A DNA stretch of 64,000 bases from contig JAIWNE010000020.1 in the NCBI GenBank assembly GCA_025331445.1, forward strand, positions 248,001 through 312,000, given 5' to 3'. The notes beneath the pieces are model-generated. The model ran no database searches. It saw nothing but the letters and a program-made list of their open reading frames with translations, and was not told the origin of the DNA. Source of the stretch: Blakeslea trispora. Taxonomy: Eukaryota > Mucoromycota > Mucoromycetes > Mucorales > Choanephoraceae. Position numbers and translations under genes: made by a program. Positions 10,416 through 19,754 of the stretch are shown piece by piece (positions within the stretch are counted from its first letter, which is position 1; each line of letters starts with the position of its first letter).

Positions 10416-11337
10416 TTAAAGTGGTTGTTCATTTCTACACTTCTCCAAAGCTGCAACAGAGTGCTCAATTGACTTGGTTATTATATCCCGAGGTATATCA
10501 TTACAAGCATCGCGAATTCTTGTGAACAAGTCTTCCTTATCGTTGAATTTACTACGTTTGACTCTATTTTTGACTAACGACCAAAATTGCTCTATGGGGT
10601 TTAGCTCAGGAGAGTAAGGTGGAAGATATACACATATGTAGCCTCTGCTGGTGATTAGCGTTTCTATTTCCTGATTGTTGTGGATAGGTGCATAATCCAT
10701 TACAAGATAAAAGCCTTTTAGTTCAGGGTGTTTGTCTAACTGGTCAAGTGTCTCTCTCAAAAATTGAGATAATGTCCTGTTGTGGTGCCTTTTTTTTTCT
10801 GCTTTTTTAGTTTCAGTAGCTTTTCTTTTGCGACTTTCAGAAACTTTGATTCTCTTATTCATTTGAGGAACTCGTACTTCAATATTAACAACCCCAACAG
10901 TAGCTATTGCCCCTAAAATAGAATGTGATTCAGCTTTTGCAGATGGCGTTGAAGTGATAGCTGTAGCACTAGAAGCTAATCGTCCATACAAAGGCCTCAT
11001 GTTGATATCGAAGCCGGATTCATCAATAAAAATGCAGTTTCGAAGAAAATCCATGTCTGAACTATCGTATTTCATCACCCAATCGTATTTTGCTTGGATA
11101 CGAGCAGGGATCGTTTCGAGCTTTAGGTTGACGTTGCAACCTTTTGATCGTCAAATTACACTCATGTAATATGAAGCTATTGACAGTTGATTGTTTCAAC
11201 GTAAATCCTTCAAAAGCTTTTGTTGAACTATCTACAACTTCGTAGGTTGTAGTGTAAGGCTTATTGTCAAAAAGCTCAAGAATGTGTAACTTTTGTGGCT
11301 CTTGAAGCTGACTCTTTGCCCGATCACTTTTGTTAGC
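10416..11337 (-). pseudogene. Tc1/mariner (IS630-type) DD34E transposase, 5'-truncated and frameshifted
   Basis: The DDE domain is intact in sequence: FIDESGF carries the first Asp, LVMDYAPIH the second, and LPPYSPELNPIEQFW the Glu, with exactly 34 residues between the second Asp and the Glu. A basic linker (KRKATETKKAEKKRHH) lies between the first two. Upstream, the coding similarity continues to 11337 with segments like KLHILELFDNKPYTTTYEV, but an extra C around 11107-11109 shifts the frame, and an in-frame TGA at 11340-11338 marks where the N-terminal helix-turn-helix should begin and is missing. The element is therefore truncated on its right and is unlikely to be active. Both DDE motif and spacing are seen directly; family membership follows from them. 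Confidence 0.85.
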
Positions 11338-11340
11338 TCA

Positions 11341-11577
11341 GCACCTTCCCGAAAGTGCTTTGGGTAATTTGGAAGCAATTTATGGTTCAATTGATGTACA
11401 ATCATCTTATCCTGTCGGCAGCCCTGAAAGAGATGGTATCAACAGAGCCTATAGAGTGATACACAGAGACTTATGCTAATATCAGCTACCTATATTTATT
11501 CAATCACTTTGATTTCAATTATGTTCTGGAAGGATATTGATGTCAAGCACTTGAAGAAGGTCAAGGGTCTTGTATTC
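11341..11577 (+). pseudogene. Unidentified coding fragment beside the truncated transposon
   Basis: Immediately beyond the truncation point of the transposase, one plus-strand frame reads LPESALGNLEAIYGSIDV and SSYPVGSPERDGINRAYRV before a stop near 11480; another ends KDIDVKHLKKVKGLVF at a stop near 11578. The composition looks coding but I cannot place it in a family. It may be the host sequence into which the transposon fragment was joined, or the 3' end of another decayed element. The copied 117-bp repeat starts about 10 bp further on. Confidence 0.28.
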
Positions 11578-11586
11578 TAGACAAAA

Positions 11587-11702
11587 AAAAAACCCCCCAA
11601 AAACTATCATTATTATTATCATTACCTAATTATATCTTTCATAATACATGCTGCCTATCATCAGCGAAACAATTGTACAAATGTGCAGTCTTAAAGAGTA
11701 TT
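11587..11702 (+). repeat. 117-bp repeat, left copy (inverted relative to 16388-16504)
   Basis: Apart from a C6 versus C7 run, this sequence is the reverse complement of 16388-16504: A-rich start, C6-7, AAAAACTATCATTATTATT and so on to CTTAAAGAGTATT. Flanks differ completely on both sides. It encloses, with its partner, a 4.9-kb segment containing two intact genes and the 264-bp duplication. It is either a terminal inverted repeat of a large element or two insertions of one dispersed repeat. Confidence 0.8.
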
Positions 11703-12053
11703 TTTATATTGAAACACATTTTTGATTTTAAGTTAGAGTTCTGACAAACTCCACAAAGCACTTTCAACAGATACAATACTAACAAAGTCGTGATTGAACG
11801 CAACGTTAGTGCTTGTTCTTGGTGCTGTTACTCTTTCAAAATGATGCGTTGTTGTTGCATTTCTATGTTGTTCTTGCCCTTTAGTTTCTTTAATCAAGAT
11901 ATCCAACATATCATTGCTTATACAAACCATCATCAGAAAGATGTTAGTTTGAAATAAAATGAAAAGTCACAACTAACTTTACTTAGAGGGTGGATAATTT
12001 GAGTGTGTCTTGTTTGAGTACAATCTCAATTTTTTTCATAGATACAAGCATAT

Positions 12054-13162
12054 ATGTCAGAAATCAAAGAAAACAACACAGAAAAGACACAAGAAGCAGC
12101 TGTTGCGCTAGGTACTGTAGAAGTAGGAAAAAAGAGGACTTCCTCTGCTCTTAGTGTAGACGACGACAAAGAGCAAGATTCGTCTAAATTTGGATCGAGA
12201 TTATTGACAGAAGAAAACGATGTATTTGCGCACAACGCTTGGTATGAAGATCAAAAACTAATGCGGACCAGCATACTAACAATAGGAGATAGGGATCATG
12301 TTGAATGGGATTCAGCTCAAGAAGAAATCGCTAAAGAAAAAGTTTCTTTTCACCTTGACAATCCAGTACCTGAAGAAGAACAAGGTATAGATTGACTAAT
12401 GCTAGTTTAGATCGCTAGCTGATTCTAAAGATAGCTCAGTACTACTCGGATCCTGCAGAGTACTGGAACAAATTTTATCAAAAGAACGAAAACAGATTCT
12501 TCAAAGATCGTCATTGGCTTAAGATCGAATTCCCAGAACTTTTCGAGACCAGTAAAGAAGATGCCGGCAAAAAGCGTGTGTTTGAAATTGGCTGTGGTGC
12601 AGGCAATACTATGTATCCTTTACTAGAGCAGAACGAGAATCCCGATTTGTTTGTCTATGCAGCCGACTACTCAAAGACAGCAGTGGACGTTGTTCTTGGC
12701 AATAAAGCCTATGATCCTTCGCGTTCGTCTGCCTTTGTCTGGGATTTGACGAGCTCCAATATTCCTGAACAGATTGAGCCTGGATCACTAGACATGATTG
12801 TCTTAATCTTCGTGCTTTCAGCTCTAGCACCAGAACAGTGGAATCAGGCTGTCAGCAACATCCACAAGATGCTGAAGCCTGGAGGACTTGTTTTGTTCCG
12901 TGACTATGGCCGATATGATTTGGCACAACTTCGATTTAAGAAGAATCGCTTATTGAAAGAAAACTTTTATATTCGTGGAGATGGTACGCGTGTTTATTTC
13001 TTTACGCCTGAAGAAATTACTCGGCTGTTTTCAAAAGATAAGGAGGACAAAGAACTATTCAAGATCGAACAGAGCGCAGTGGATCGTCGTTTGATTGTCA
13101 ACCGTCAACGCAAACTGAAGATGTATCGTGTCTGGCTTCAAGGCAAATTCAAAAAACTGTAG
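12054..13162 (+). CDS. tRNA N3-methylcytidine methyltransferase-like (METTL2/6, Trm140/141 family)
   Basis: Two exons, 12054-12384 and 12435-13162, give a 352-residue protein; the intron is GT-AG, 50 nt. The SAM-binding motif I is VFEIGCGAGNTMYPLL, followed by AADYSKTAVDVV (motif II region), LDMIVLIFVLSALAPEQW and LKPGGLVLFRDYGRYDLAQL, with FYIRGDGTRVYFF near the end. This arrangement, together with the upstream YYSDPAEYWNKFYQ segment, is characteristic of the METTL2/METTL6/Trm140 group, which methylates C32 of certain tRNAs. The N-terminal ~65 residues are charged and likely disordered. The gene is intact but lies between two inverted copies of a 117-bp repeat and next to transposon remnants, so its copy number and orthology deserve care. 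Whether it acts on tRNA-Thr or tRNA-Ser cannot be decided from sequence alone. Confidence 0.87.
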
Positions 13163-13386
13163 ATAGTGTAATATATGCATGTATGTATGTTAAAACGAAA
13201 AGACATAAAGAGAGATAGAGACATCTGTACAAAACGATATATCTGGCAGAATGTACTTGCTCAATTTAAGCATGGGTGCTTAGACTAAGAGTTAGCTTTG
13301 AGGAATAAGCCGTCAAATTCACTTTCTTTTCTTGAAGTACATACCTGTTGACCATTTTTTATTTTACTCTAGAGAAAAAGCGAAAC

Positions 13387-13650
13387 CACCCAACACAAGA
13401 CAATATTCAGATATTGCTTGCTACCACTCCTCTCTTGAGAAGACAGACGAGTATTCTCAGTCCACCTTCAACCGAGAGGTCTGTCTCGGCAATATAGAAC
13501 ACGCTTTACTGATGCAGGCTTGTTTAGTTACACTGCCACTCCTTTCTTTTCCTTAGGAAAACGCACGCGCGTCAGATCGGCATGGTCTCAACTAAGAGAT
13601 GAAGGTCTTTCTCAACAGTAAAACGCATTATATACTGGCGCAGGTTTCAG
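13387..13650 (+). repeat. 264-bp direct repeat, copy 1
   Basis: Appears identical base for base to 13705-13968, offset 318 bp. It begins CACCCAACACAAGAC and ends GCGCAGGTTTCAG. A 54-bp unrelated spacer separates the copies. It lacks the TG...CA ends expected of long terminal repeats. A 57-codon frame is open in both copies, but with identical sequence this carries no independent weight. The identity implies a recent duplication. Confidence 0.88.
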
Positions 13651-13704
13651 GGCTATGAGATGATAGATGACTGGTGCCTATTAACAAAATAAAAAAGAAA
13701 AAAT

Positions 13705-13968
13705 CACCCAACACAAGACAATATTCAGATATTGCTTGCTACCACTCCTCTCTTGAGAAGACAGACGAGTATTCTCAGTCCACCTTCAACCGAGAGGTCT
13801 GTCTCGGCAATATAGAACACGCTTTACTGATGCAGGCTTGTTTAGTTACACTGCCACTCCTTTCTTTTCCTTAGGAAAACGCACGCGCGTCAGATCGGCA
13901 TGGTCTCAACTAAGAGATGAAGGTCTTTCTCAACAGTAAAACGCATTATATACTGGCGCAGGTTTCAG
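13705..13968 (+). repeat. 264-bp direct repeat, copy 2
   Basis: Second copy of the unit at 13387-13650, apparently without a difference. Upstream flank is A-rich (AATAAAAAAGAAAAAAT). It ends about 210 bp before the start of the 601-residue gene. Confidence 0.88.
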
Positions 13969-14179
13969 ATGTGTTCTTTGCAAATCGTAAGTGCATCTGT
14001 TATTTGAAGTAACCTACCTAGTTAGAGATTTCAATTTCAAGTTGAAGGAATAAAAAAAAAAATCTGTTGCGCTTGCTGTGTATATATTTAATTTTGATGA
14101 GTTTTAGTAATAAAATTTTCACCCATAAAAAAAAATATCTTAAACTGCATCTTCTTAACAGCTTTGCTTTCTTGTGTAA

Positions 14180-16062
14180 ATGTCACTGAAGTCAAAAAGC
14201 AAAGTGCTGAAGTGCTTGAGATCTTCCTTGAGTTGTCCAGGTAAAGGAATCAATGGAGAGAAAGAGAAACAAGAGTAGCTACAACCATAAGCTTGTCTTT
14301 TTTTCTTCCTCATTTAGATTACTGGCAGATAGATCATCAGCAGTGGACTGTTATCGGTTATTATAAGAAGCTTATTGAAGCAAATCCTACTATTACTAGA
14401 CGCACAGCGAGCGGTCTGCTTGTAAGAGATTTGGAACAACTGCTTATTGCTTTTATATCTGATAAGGACGTAAAGAGAAAAGTTGAAACTTTGAGATCAG
14501 AAATCAAGAAGTCATCTGCGATCTTGGCCGACTTTTGGAATAAACATACTGATGCTCTAAGAAAATTGGCCCTAGAAAATTCTCTGAGTGATACGCGAAT
14601 AGAATCAGCATTGAGAAGGAAAGCTGCAAATGTTATTGTGGAGTCTTGTCCTAATCTACACAAACCAAAACGAACAAGATACCGCAAAAACAAAGAGGCG
14701 GCGGCGCCTTCAATTGACGGAGCTGAGCTTGTGGAATGTGATGATGTATTTGTTACAGGCTCAAACCTATCTGTGGGTACAATGATCAAGAGAATTGCAT
14801 ACAGTCTTCATGAGAAAACAGACACAAACTTGACATGCCGGGAAAGAAAAATCATGACCTCCGGTCTTTCTTCAATACTTGATCTTTCTGATGACTCTTT
14901 TGAGTCTCAACGCTCTCTTTTCACAGATGAGCAATGGACAGAACTTCATACGCATTATGATACCCAGTTTCAGATAGCACGTTACCACCTTGACACGGAA
15001 GTAGAGGATTGCTTACTTATCGTCTGCAACACACTTGAGTTATCAAATGACTACGCATGCGTCTTGAAATTCATCCGCAAGACACAAGATAGATTGAGCA
15101 GTTCTATGTCGAAACTTTCTCTTCAAGTTGTCGAATGCATTCTGAATGTAGCTCACACATATCAGTATTTATTATCGCAACCTTCTACCAAGAATGTGAC
15201 AGAACTTGATTACTATTGCACCATCTGGTCTCCAATCTTTTTGACATTGTTTGTTAATTCAGACCATGTACGAGTCAAAGCAGGAGAATCAATCAATGCC
15301 TATTCAACTAGGAGCAAAAAGGAGACTTATTCAAGCTCTCATATCAAAGCCTTTAAAATAGATATTCGGTTTGTTGTCGATATGAACTCTATTGAATACG
15401 ATGCTGCTGTAGGCGAATGTGCAAAGTCTGTAGAAGACAACAAGGCAATCAAAGATGAAGGAAAGTTAACGAGAGAAGCTAAAGATGCATTGGATATGAT
15501 TCTGAATACAGTAGATCAAGATGCATCAACAAATATTTGGATGATTCAGACTTGTGGTGCTTCTTGTTCTATGTCCGTACTAAACTTATTTGATAATGGT
15601 CTCTATATTGTCAATCACAAACATTCATTCTCTATCCCAAAAACAACTGCTCAGTTTAAAAACTCTATATCTGATATACTCTGTAATTTGTTGACTATGA
15701 AGAGAGAGGTTGAGAAACTAGCCAGTCATATTACTTCTGATTGCAACCATAGTATAGACATTTCCTTTAACCGTGTATCTCACACACACAAGATCAACCC
15801 TAAATTGCAATACATGCGCGATACCTATTATACTCCACCTAGAGGCACAAAGTCTAAGGTACCCCATCACCTCTTTGGTCCTCCTTCACGCTTAAATATT
15901 AGCAGCACAGTATCTACACCTGTCTCGCACGAGAAAATCAACAAGAATGCCGACATTAGCCATTGTCAGGGTTACGACCTATACGGATATATGCAAAATA
16001 AGGATGGAAAATACTATAACAAGTACACGAAAAAGATTACAGATGAGCACCCTATGCAGTAA
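14180..16062 (+). CDS. Lineage-restricted protein, possible PD-(D/E)XK-like core
   Basis: Two exons, 14180-14240 and 14318-16062, give 601 residues (start MSLKSKSKVLK; GT-AG intron of 77 nt with a pyrimidine-rich 3' end). I cannot assign it to a named family. Residues ~100-160 contain a basic patch (HKPKRTRYRKNK). In the C-terminal half, KIDIRFVVD, then EYDAAVGECAKS, then KLTREAKDALD, then a strand ending NIWMIQTCG and DNGLYIVNHKHSF look like alternating strands and helices of a restriction-endonuclease-like fold, with D and E...K in plausible positions, but E-C-A-K is not the textbook E-x-K. That is inference. The frame is intact, so it is a gene or a domesticated element. Neighbours: 264-bp duplication upstream, inverted 117-bp repeat 325 bp downstream. 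Confidence 0.7.
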
Positions 16063-16387
16063 CCAACATATCTATACAGAGAATGATTACTATTTCTTGT
16101 TTCTTGTCACTCACACAATTTCAAGAGTTCAGAAAATAAAAACATCCTCGTAGTAGCTATCAGTTTCTTCATGAGAACACCTTTTGCTTTGTTGTTTCGC
16201 TTCCTAAACCCCCTTTCTATCGTGGTTGGTTTTGCTCAACTCTACGTTACTTGATTAAATGTGAAAACATACTTGAGAAAGTTATATTCGAACATGCAAA
16301 ACCAGTCATTCACAATTTCCTGAAATAAGGAGCGTATTGAAGCAAGCGCTATAAAGAAAATATTTTGACTGCATCAACAAAGATAAG
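16063..16387. other. Gap with no gene seen
   Basis: 3' flank of the 601-residue gene up to the right copy of the 117-bp repeat. No coding frame or structure of note. Confidence 0.5.
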
Positions 16388-16504
16388 AATACTCTTTAAG
16401 ACTGCACATTTGTACAATTGTTTCGCTGATGATAGGCAGCATGTATTATGAAAGATATAATTAGGTAATGATAATAATAATGATAGTTTTTGGGGGGGTT
16501 TTTT
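16388..16504 (-). repeat. 117-bp repeat, right copy (inverted)
   Basis: Reverse complement of 11587-11702, identical outside the C/G homopolymer. Ends in G7 and T6 on the plus strand. See the left copy. Confidence 0.8.
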
Positions 16505-16969
16505 AATTGCGCAAGCTATCTGAATTTGCCCTAATGACTTGTAAAATTCTCGCTTATTATCTTTCTTGACTATAATTCCACCTTTCAACTCAAAAGGAGA
16601 ATATTATGTTTGTTAAAATCAAGAAAGGGAAAAAGGCATACCATATTCAAATGTAATAAAAACTCGAATTTATAGCAATCGGGTGGTGCAACTTGTGCTT
16701 TGCTACACCATACAATTTAGGAGATGTGTTCAGAGGGTGCAAGTGATGTCCAATTGGGTAATTCCTGTATGACTAATAGACATCCCATTTAGCTTACTAC
16801 ATTGAAACCCCACATCATCACAGTTTTGGTGTGCCAGCATTTTAGTTTGCCTATCAGAGTTTTTGTTTTGCGTATGAAGAAGAAAAGAAGTTTGCGCAAA
16901 AAGAAAAAAGAGCTGTTTACATCATAGGTTTACAAGCGATACAGTCGTCGAAAAAGGAGGCACAGTACT
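16505..16969. other. Left flank of the second Tc1-like element
   Basis: No gene seen. The stretch nearest the transposase contains TTTGCGCAAAAAG near 16890-16903; a matching GCGCAAACTT-type sequence in inverted orientation occurs beyond the transposase start at about 18351-18362, so these may be subterminal inverted repeats of that element. Confidence 0.35.
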
Positions 16970-18332
16970 TTATCCAGTTGACGCAGTCTGAAACAGTAAC
17001 TTTTTTGGCAGGTTCAATTGTTCTTTGGCTGTCAAGCAATCTCTTTTCACACCTGCCTTTACCTTTGACCAAAACAGTTCGATTGGATTTCGAAATGGAG
17101 AGTAAGGAGGGAGAAGGGTGGGCTTGTAACCACGCTTCAGTATCGCTTCTCGGACTTCTGATACTTTATGTATAGCAGCATTGTCCATGACTATGTATTG
17201 ACTTTTCTTGTGCTTATCCAAAGTATCCATTACACCTTTAATAAACTCTAAGAAATGCTCACTACGAGTTCCAACTTTAGCAATAGTAACAACTTCTTCA
17301 GAAACTCCATCATTTCTTTTTCTCTTCTTGCTAGAGGTAACCTTTCTTTGCACAACTTTAGGCTTGCGCAAAGTCAAGTCAATCACTCCCTTCTCACAAA
17401 TTGCTCCAACAATTGTTACAGTTACGCCTCTGTTGTTTGGAAGCTCAACTTTAGCAGGCTGGCCTCTCTTAGATCTTTCAAAATTGCGTCTTATGTGCAA
17501 GTTGAAACCTGCTTCGTCGATAAAGATGCAGTTCTTCTCCCAGCTCATTTCCTTATCTGCCTCCCATTGCAACACTTTTTCTTTTCTTTGCTCCAGAGTT
17601 GTATCAGCATTTCTGGCCTTGACCAATTTCTCTAACTTTTTCAAAGCCAAACTGGCATGCTTTGTCAAGTGATAGTGCAACGAAGAAAGAGATATACTTC
17701 CTAAGTCTGGAAAAGCAGACAGCAGGGCATCTTTTGCTTCACATAAAACTGCTGTTGCCTTTTTTTTTTCATACAAGCCAATTAAGAAAGGATATGTGCT
17801 GAGAGGTTAGCTTCTTGCTCACGTCACCTCTCTTTGCTCTCACAACACCAGGTAAACGCTTATCTTCGTCGTCCTTATACAGCTTAACGTAGTGCTGTGC
17901 AGTTCTTACCGCAATACCAACAGACGAACCTGCTTGTCTTGCTGACATGCCCTACTCAATAACAGGGTCAAGAAGCTCTTGTATTTGCTGAGCGGTACAG
18001 GAACGGTAGTTGCCTCTGACTTCAATGTTTGATGCAGTCTTTTCTGTGTTGACTAACTCAACAATCTTCTCATTTTTTGTTGACTTATCGACTTCAATTT
18101 GGGCTTGAAAGAAGGCGTCTAAATCCACCAAACGCTTCAAGCTAGGCTCTGCTTCAACTTTCTTCGATTTTGGCTCGAGATCGTGTTCAGGTCGCCAGTG
18201 ATGCCATTACATAGCAGCAGTATCGTACAAATCCTGCCGGTACTCTTCGACTTCCATTGGATCTGCAGGTGACAACTCTTCGTTCAAATTGAAACATTTT
18301 AGGAATTCCTGAGGGATGTTCTCAGATGACAT
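16970..18332 (-). pseudogene. Tc1/mariner DD34E transposase, full-length but interrupted
   Basis: Reading on the minus strand from ATG 18332 (MSSENIPQEFLKCFNL) the frame is interrupted by TAA near 18207 and TAG at 17954-17952, and shifts by one base near 17785 at an A/T-rich run. Between them is the helix-turn-helix region (AQQIQELLDP; GMSARQAGSSVGIAVRTAQ). The catalytic domain has FIDEAGFNLHIRR (first Asp), YIVMDNAAIHK (second Asp) and LPPYSPFRNPIELFW (Glu, 34 residues after the second Asp). The last ~20 residues before the stop at 16970 also look out of frame with the family ending. It is related to but clearly different from the remnant at 10416-11337. With two stops and one or two frameshifts it is dead. 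Confidence 0.83.
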
Positions 18333-18691
18333 GGCTAAAGAAGTGCGCAAACTTTTTTTCTGTATGCATAAACTTTCTTTTTCTTCATATCGTATTTCAG
18401 GTCAAACCCAGGAAAATTTATATTAGCACCAGGATTTTTGCCATATCAAACCAGCTCAATTACATGAAAATGAAAGCTAAATCCTGGAAGACTAGCTGAT
18501 TCAAAAATGTAAAAATGACATCAACAGAGAAATCTAAAGACATAAACAAGCTACAAACAAATAAGTTAGTGGAATTATTAGATACAATAAATAGATAATA
18601 CATCACATTTTTTTATTTGTTTTTTCTTTATTATACTTCACTCAATCCGATTACTCAAGTTATTTCATAAAACTATTCATTCAAGCTACCA
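18333..18691. other. Gap between two transposase remnants
   Basis: AT-rich; no gene seen. The first ~120 bp are probably the right end of the element encoded at 16970-18332 (GTGCGCAAAC then T-rich). Confidence 0.4.
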
Positions 18692-19443
18692 ATGCTCAGA
18701 ATTCAAAAGAACACCAATCAAGACTCAAAGCGCACATACACTAAGACGACTGGAGCAATTCGTATGGCTGTTTGTCATGACTTTTTTGCCAAAGGAATGA
18801 AAATTTCTGAAGTTGCTAGAAAGTACAGACTTTCTGACAGTACTGTGGATGACATTACTACCCGTTTTCGTCTCACAGACACTGTAGAATACAAGAAGCG
18901 TGGTGGCGCAAGAAACGTCAAGATCAAAAACATACATTCCGATTTTTTGAGAGACCTGATTGATAAACAACCTGAAGGTAACATCCTTGGTCTGGGAAAG
19001 CTCAAGGAAAAATTGATGGATAGATTCCCTGAAGACTTCCCAAATGAAAAGTCAATCAGCATCGCTGCTATCCACAACCACGTCAAAGATCATCTGAAGC
19101 CCACTTTGAAAAGAACTTCGCCTCAGGAAATGGCTCACTTGCAACCAGACACCGATGAGAAACGAAGATAATATGCTGAAAGCTTACAGTTGAATGCGAT
19201 CAACTATCTCACCAGCAGTATTTTTGTTGATGAAAGCGGATTCAACGCTTGTATGGCTCCTGGTCAAGCTAGATCAAAGAAAGGTAAAAAGGCACATGTC
19301 CTTACGAAGGTCAAGCGAAGCAAGAACATATCTATCATTGCAGCCATGTCATCAAGACGGGTTGAATCTCTCCAAGCTGTTCTGGTCAATACCTCTACCG
19401 ATAGGCTCATTTTCGCTGAATTTATTAAGCAATTGTTGGATTG
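18692..19443 (+). pseudogene. Third Tc1-like transposase, 3'-truncated with internal stop
   Basis: The frame from MLRIQKNTNQDSK has a clear helix-turn-helix (MKISEVARKYRLSDSTVDDI) and the linker typical of IS630/Tc1 transposases. It stops at TAA 19169-19171, then continues in the same frame with SSIFVDESGFNACMAPGQAR (first catalytic Asp) and RSKNISIIAAMSSRRVESL to a stop at 19441-19443. The second Asp and the Glu are absent, so roughly the last third is missing. Orientation is opposite to the two other remnants. Sequence differs enough from them to represent a third family. Confidence 0.8.
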
Positions 19444-19754
19444 AGTTTTTCTGTTATTTATTTGTATACAACCTATTTCTACAATTAAAATTAAGCTTTA
19501 GACGATAGCGAAATGCCTCTTTTGTCAAGAGATTCCTTTTTTAGAGAAAAATTGCAACAAAATGCCACAACCAATCTTGTAGGTCAAAGTTAATTTCGCG
19601 TTTCCTGAGGTTATTCTAATACCAAAGAACACGCAATAAGCTGATAACAGACAATCCAAGGTTGAGACAGATCTATTTCTAATCATTGGCTAGAGCTTTA
19701 TTGGAATTCACGATTTTAAAAAAGAGGCATGCGATGGATCGATTGATTTATAAA
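19444..19754. other. Gap with no gene seen
   Basis: About 310 bp between the truncated transposase and the F-box gene stop. No feature recognised. Confidence 0.5.

Noticed and set aside
11733..11933. 66-residue minus-strand frame upstream of the methyltransferase gene
   Set aside because: Isolated, no recognised motif, and starts within the repeat-rich island; insufficient support to list as a gene.
13387..13968. The two 264-bp repeats as LTRs of a small retrotransposon
   Set aside because: No TG...CA ends, only 54 bp between copies, no primer-binding site or polypurine tract, no coding sequence.
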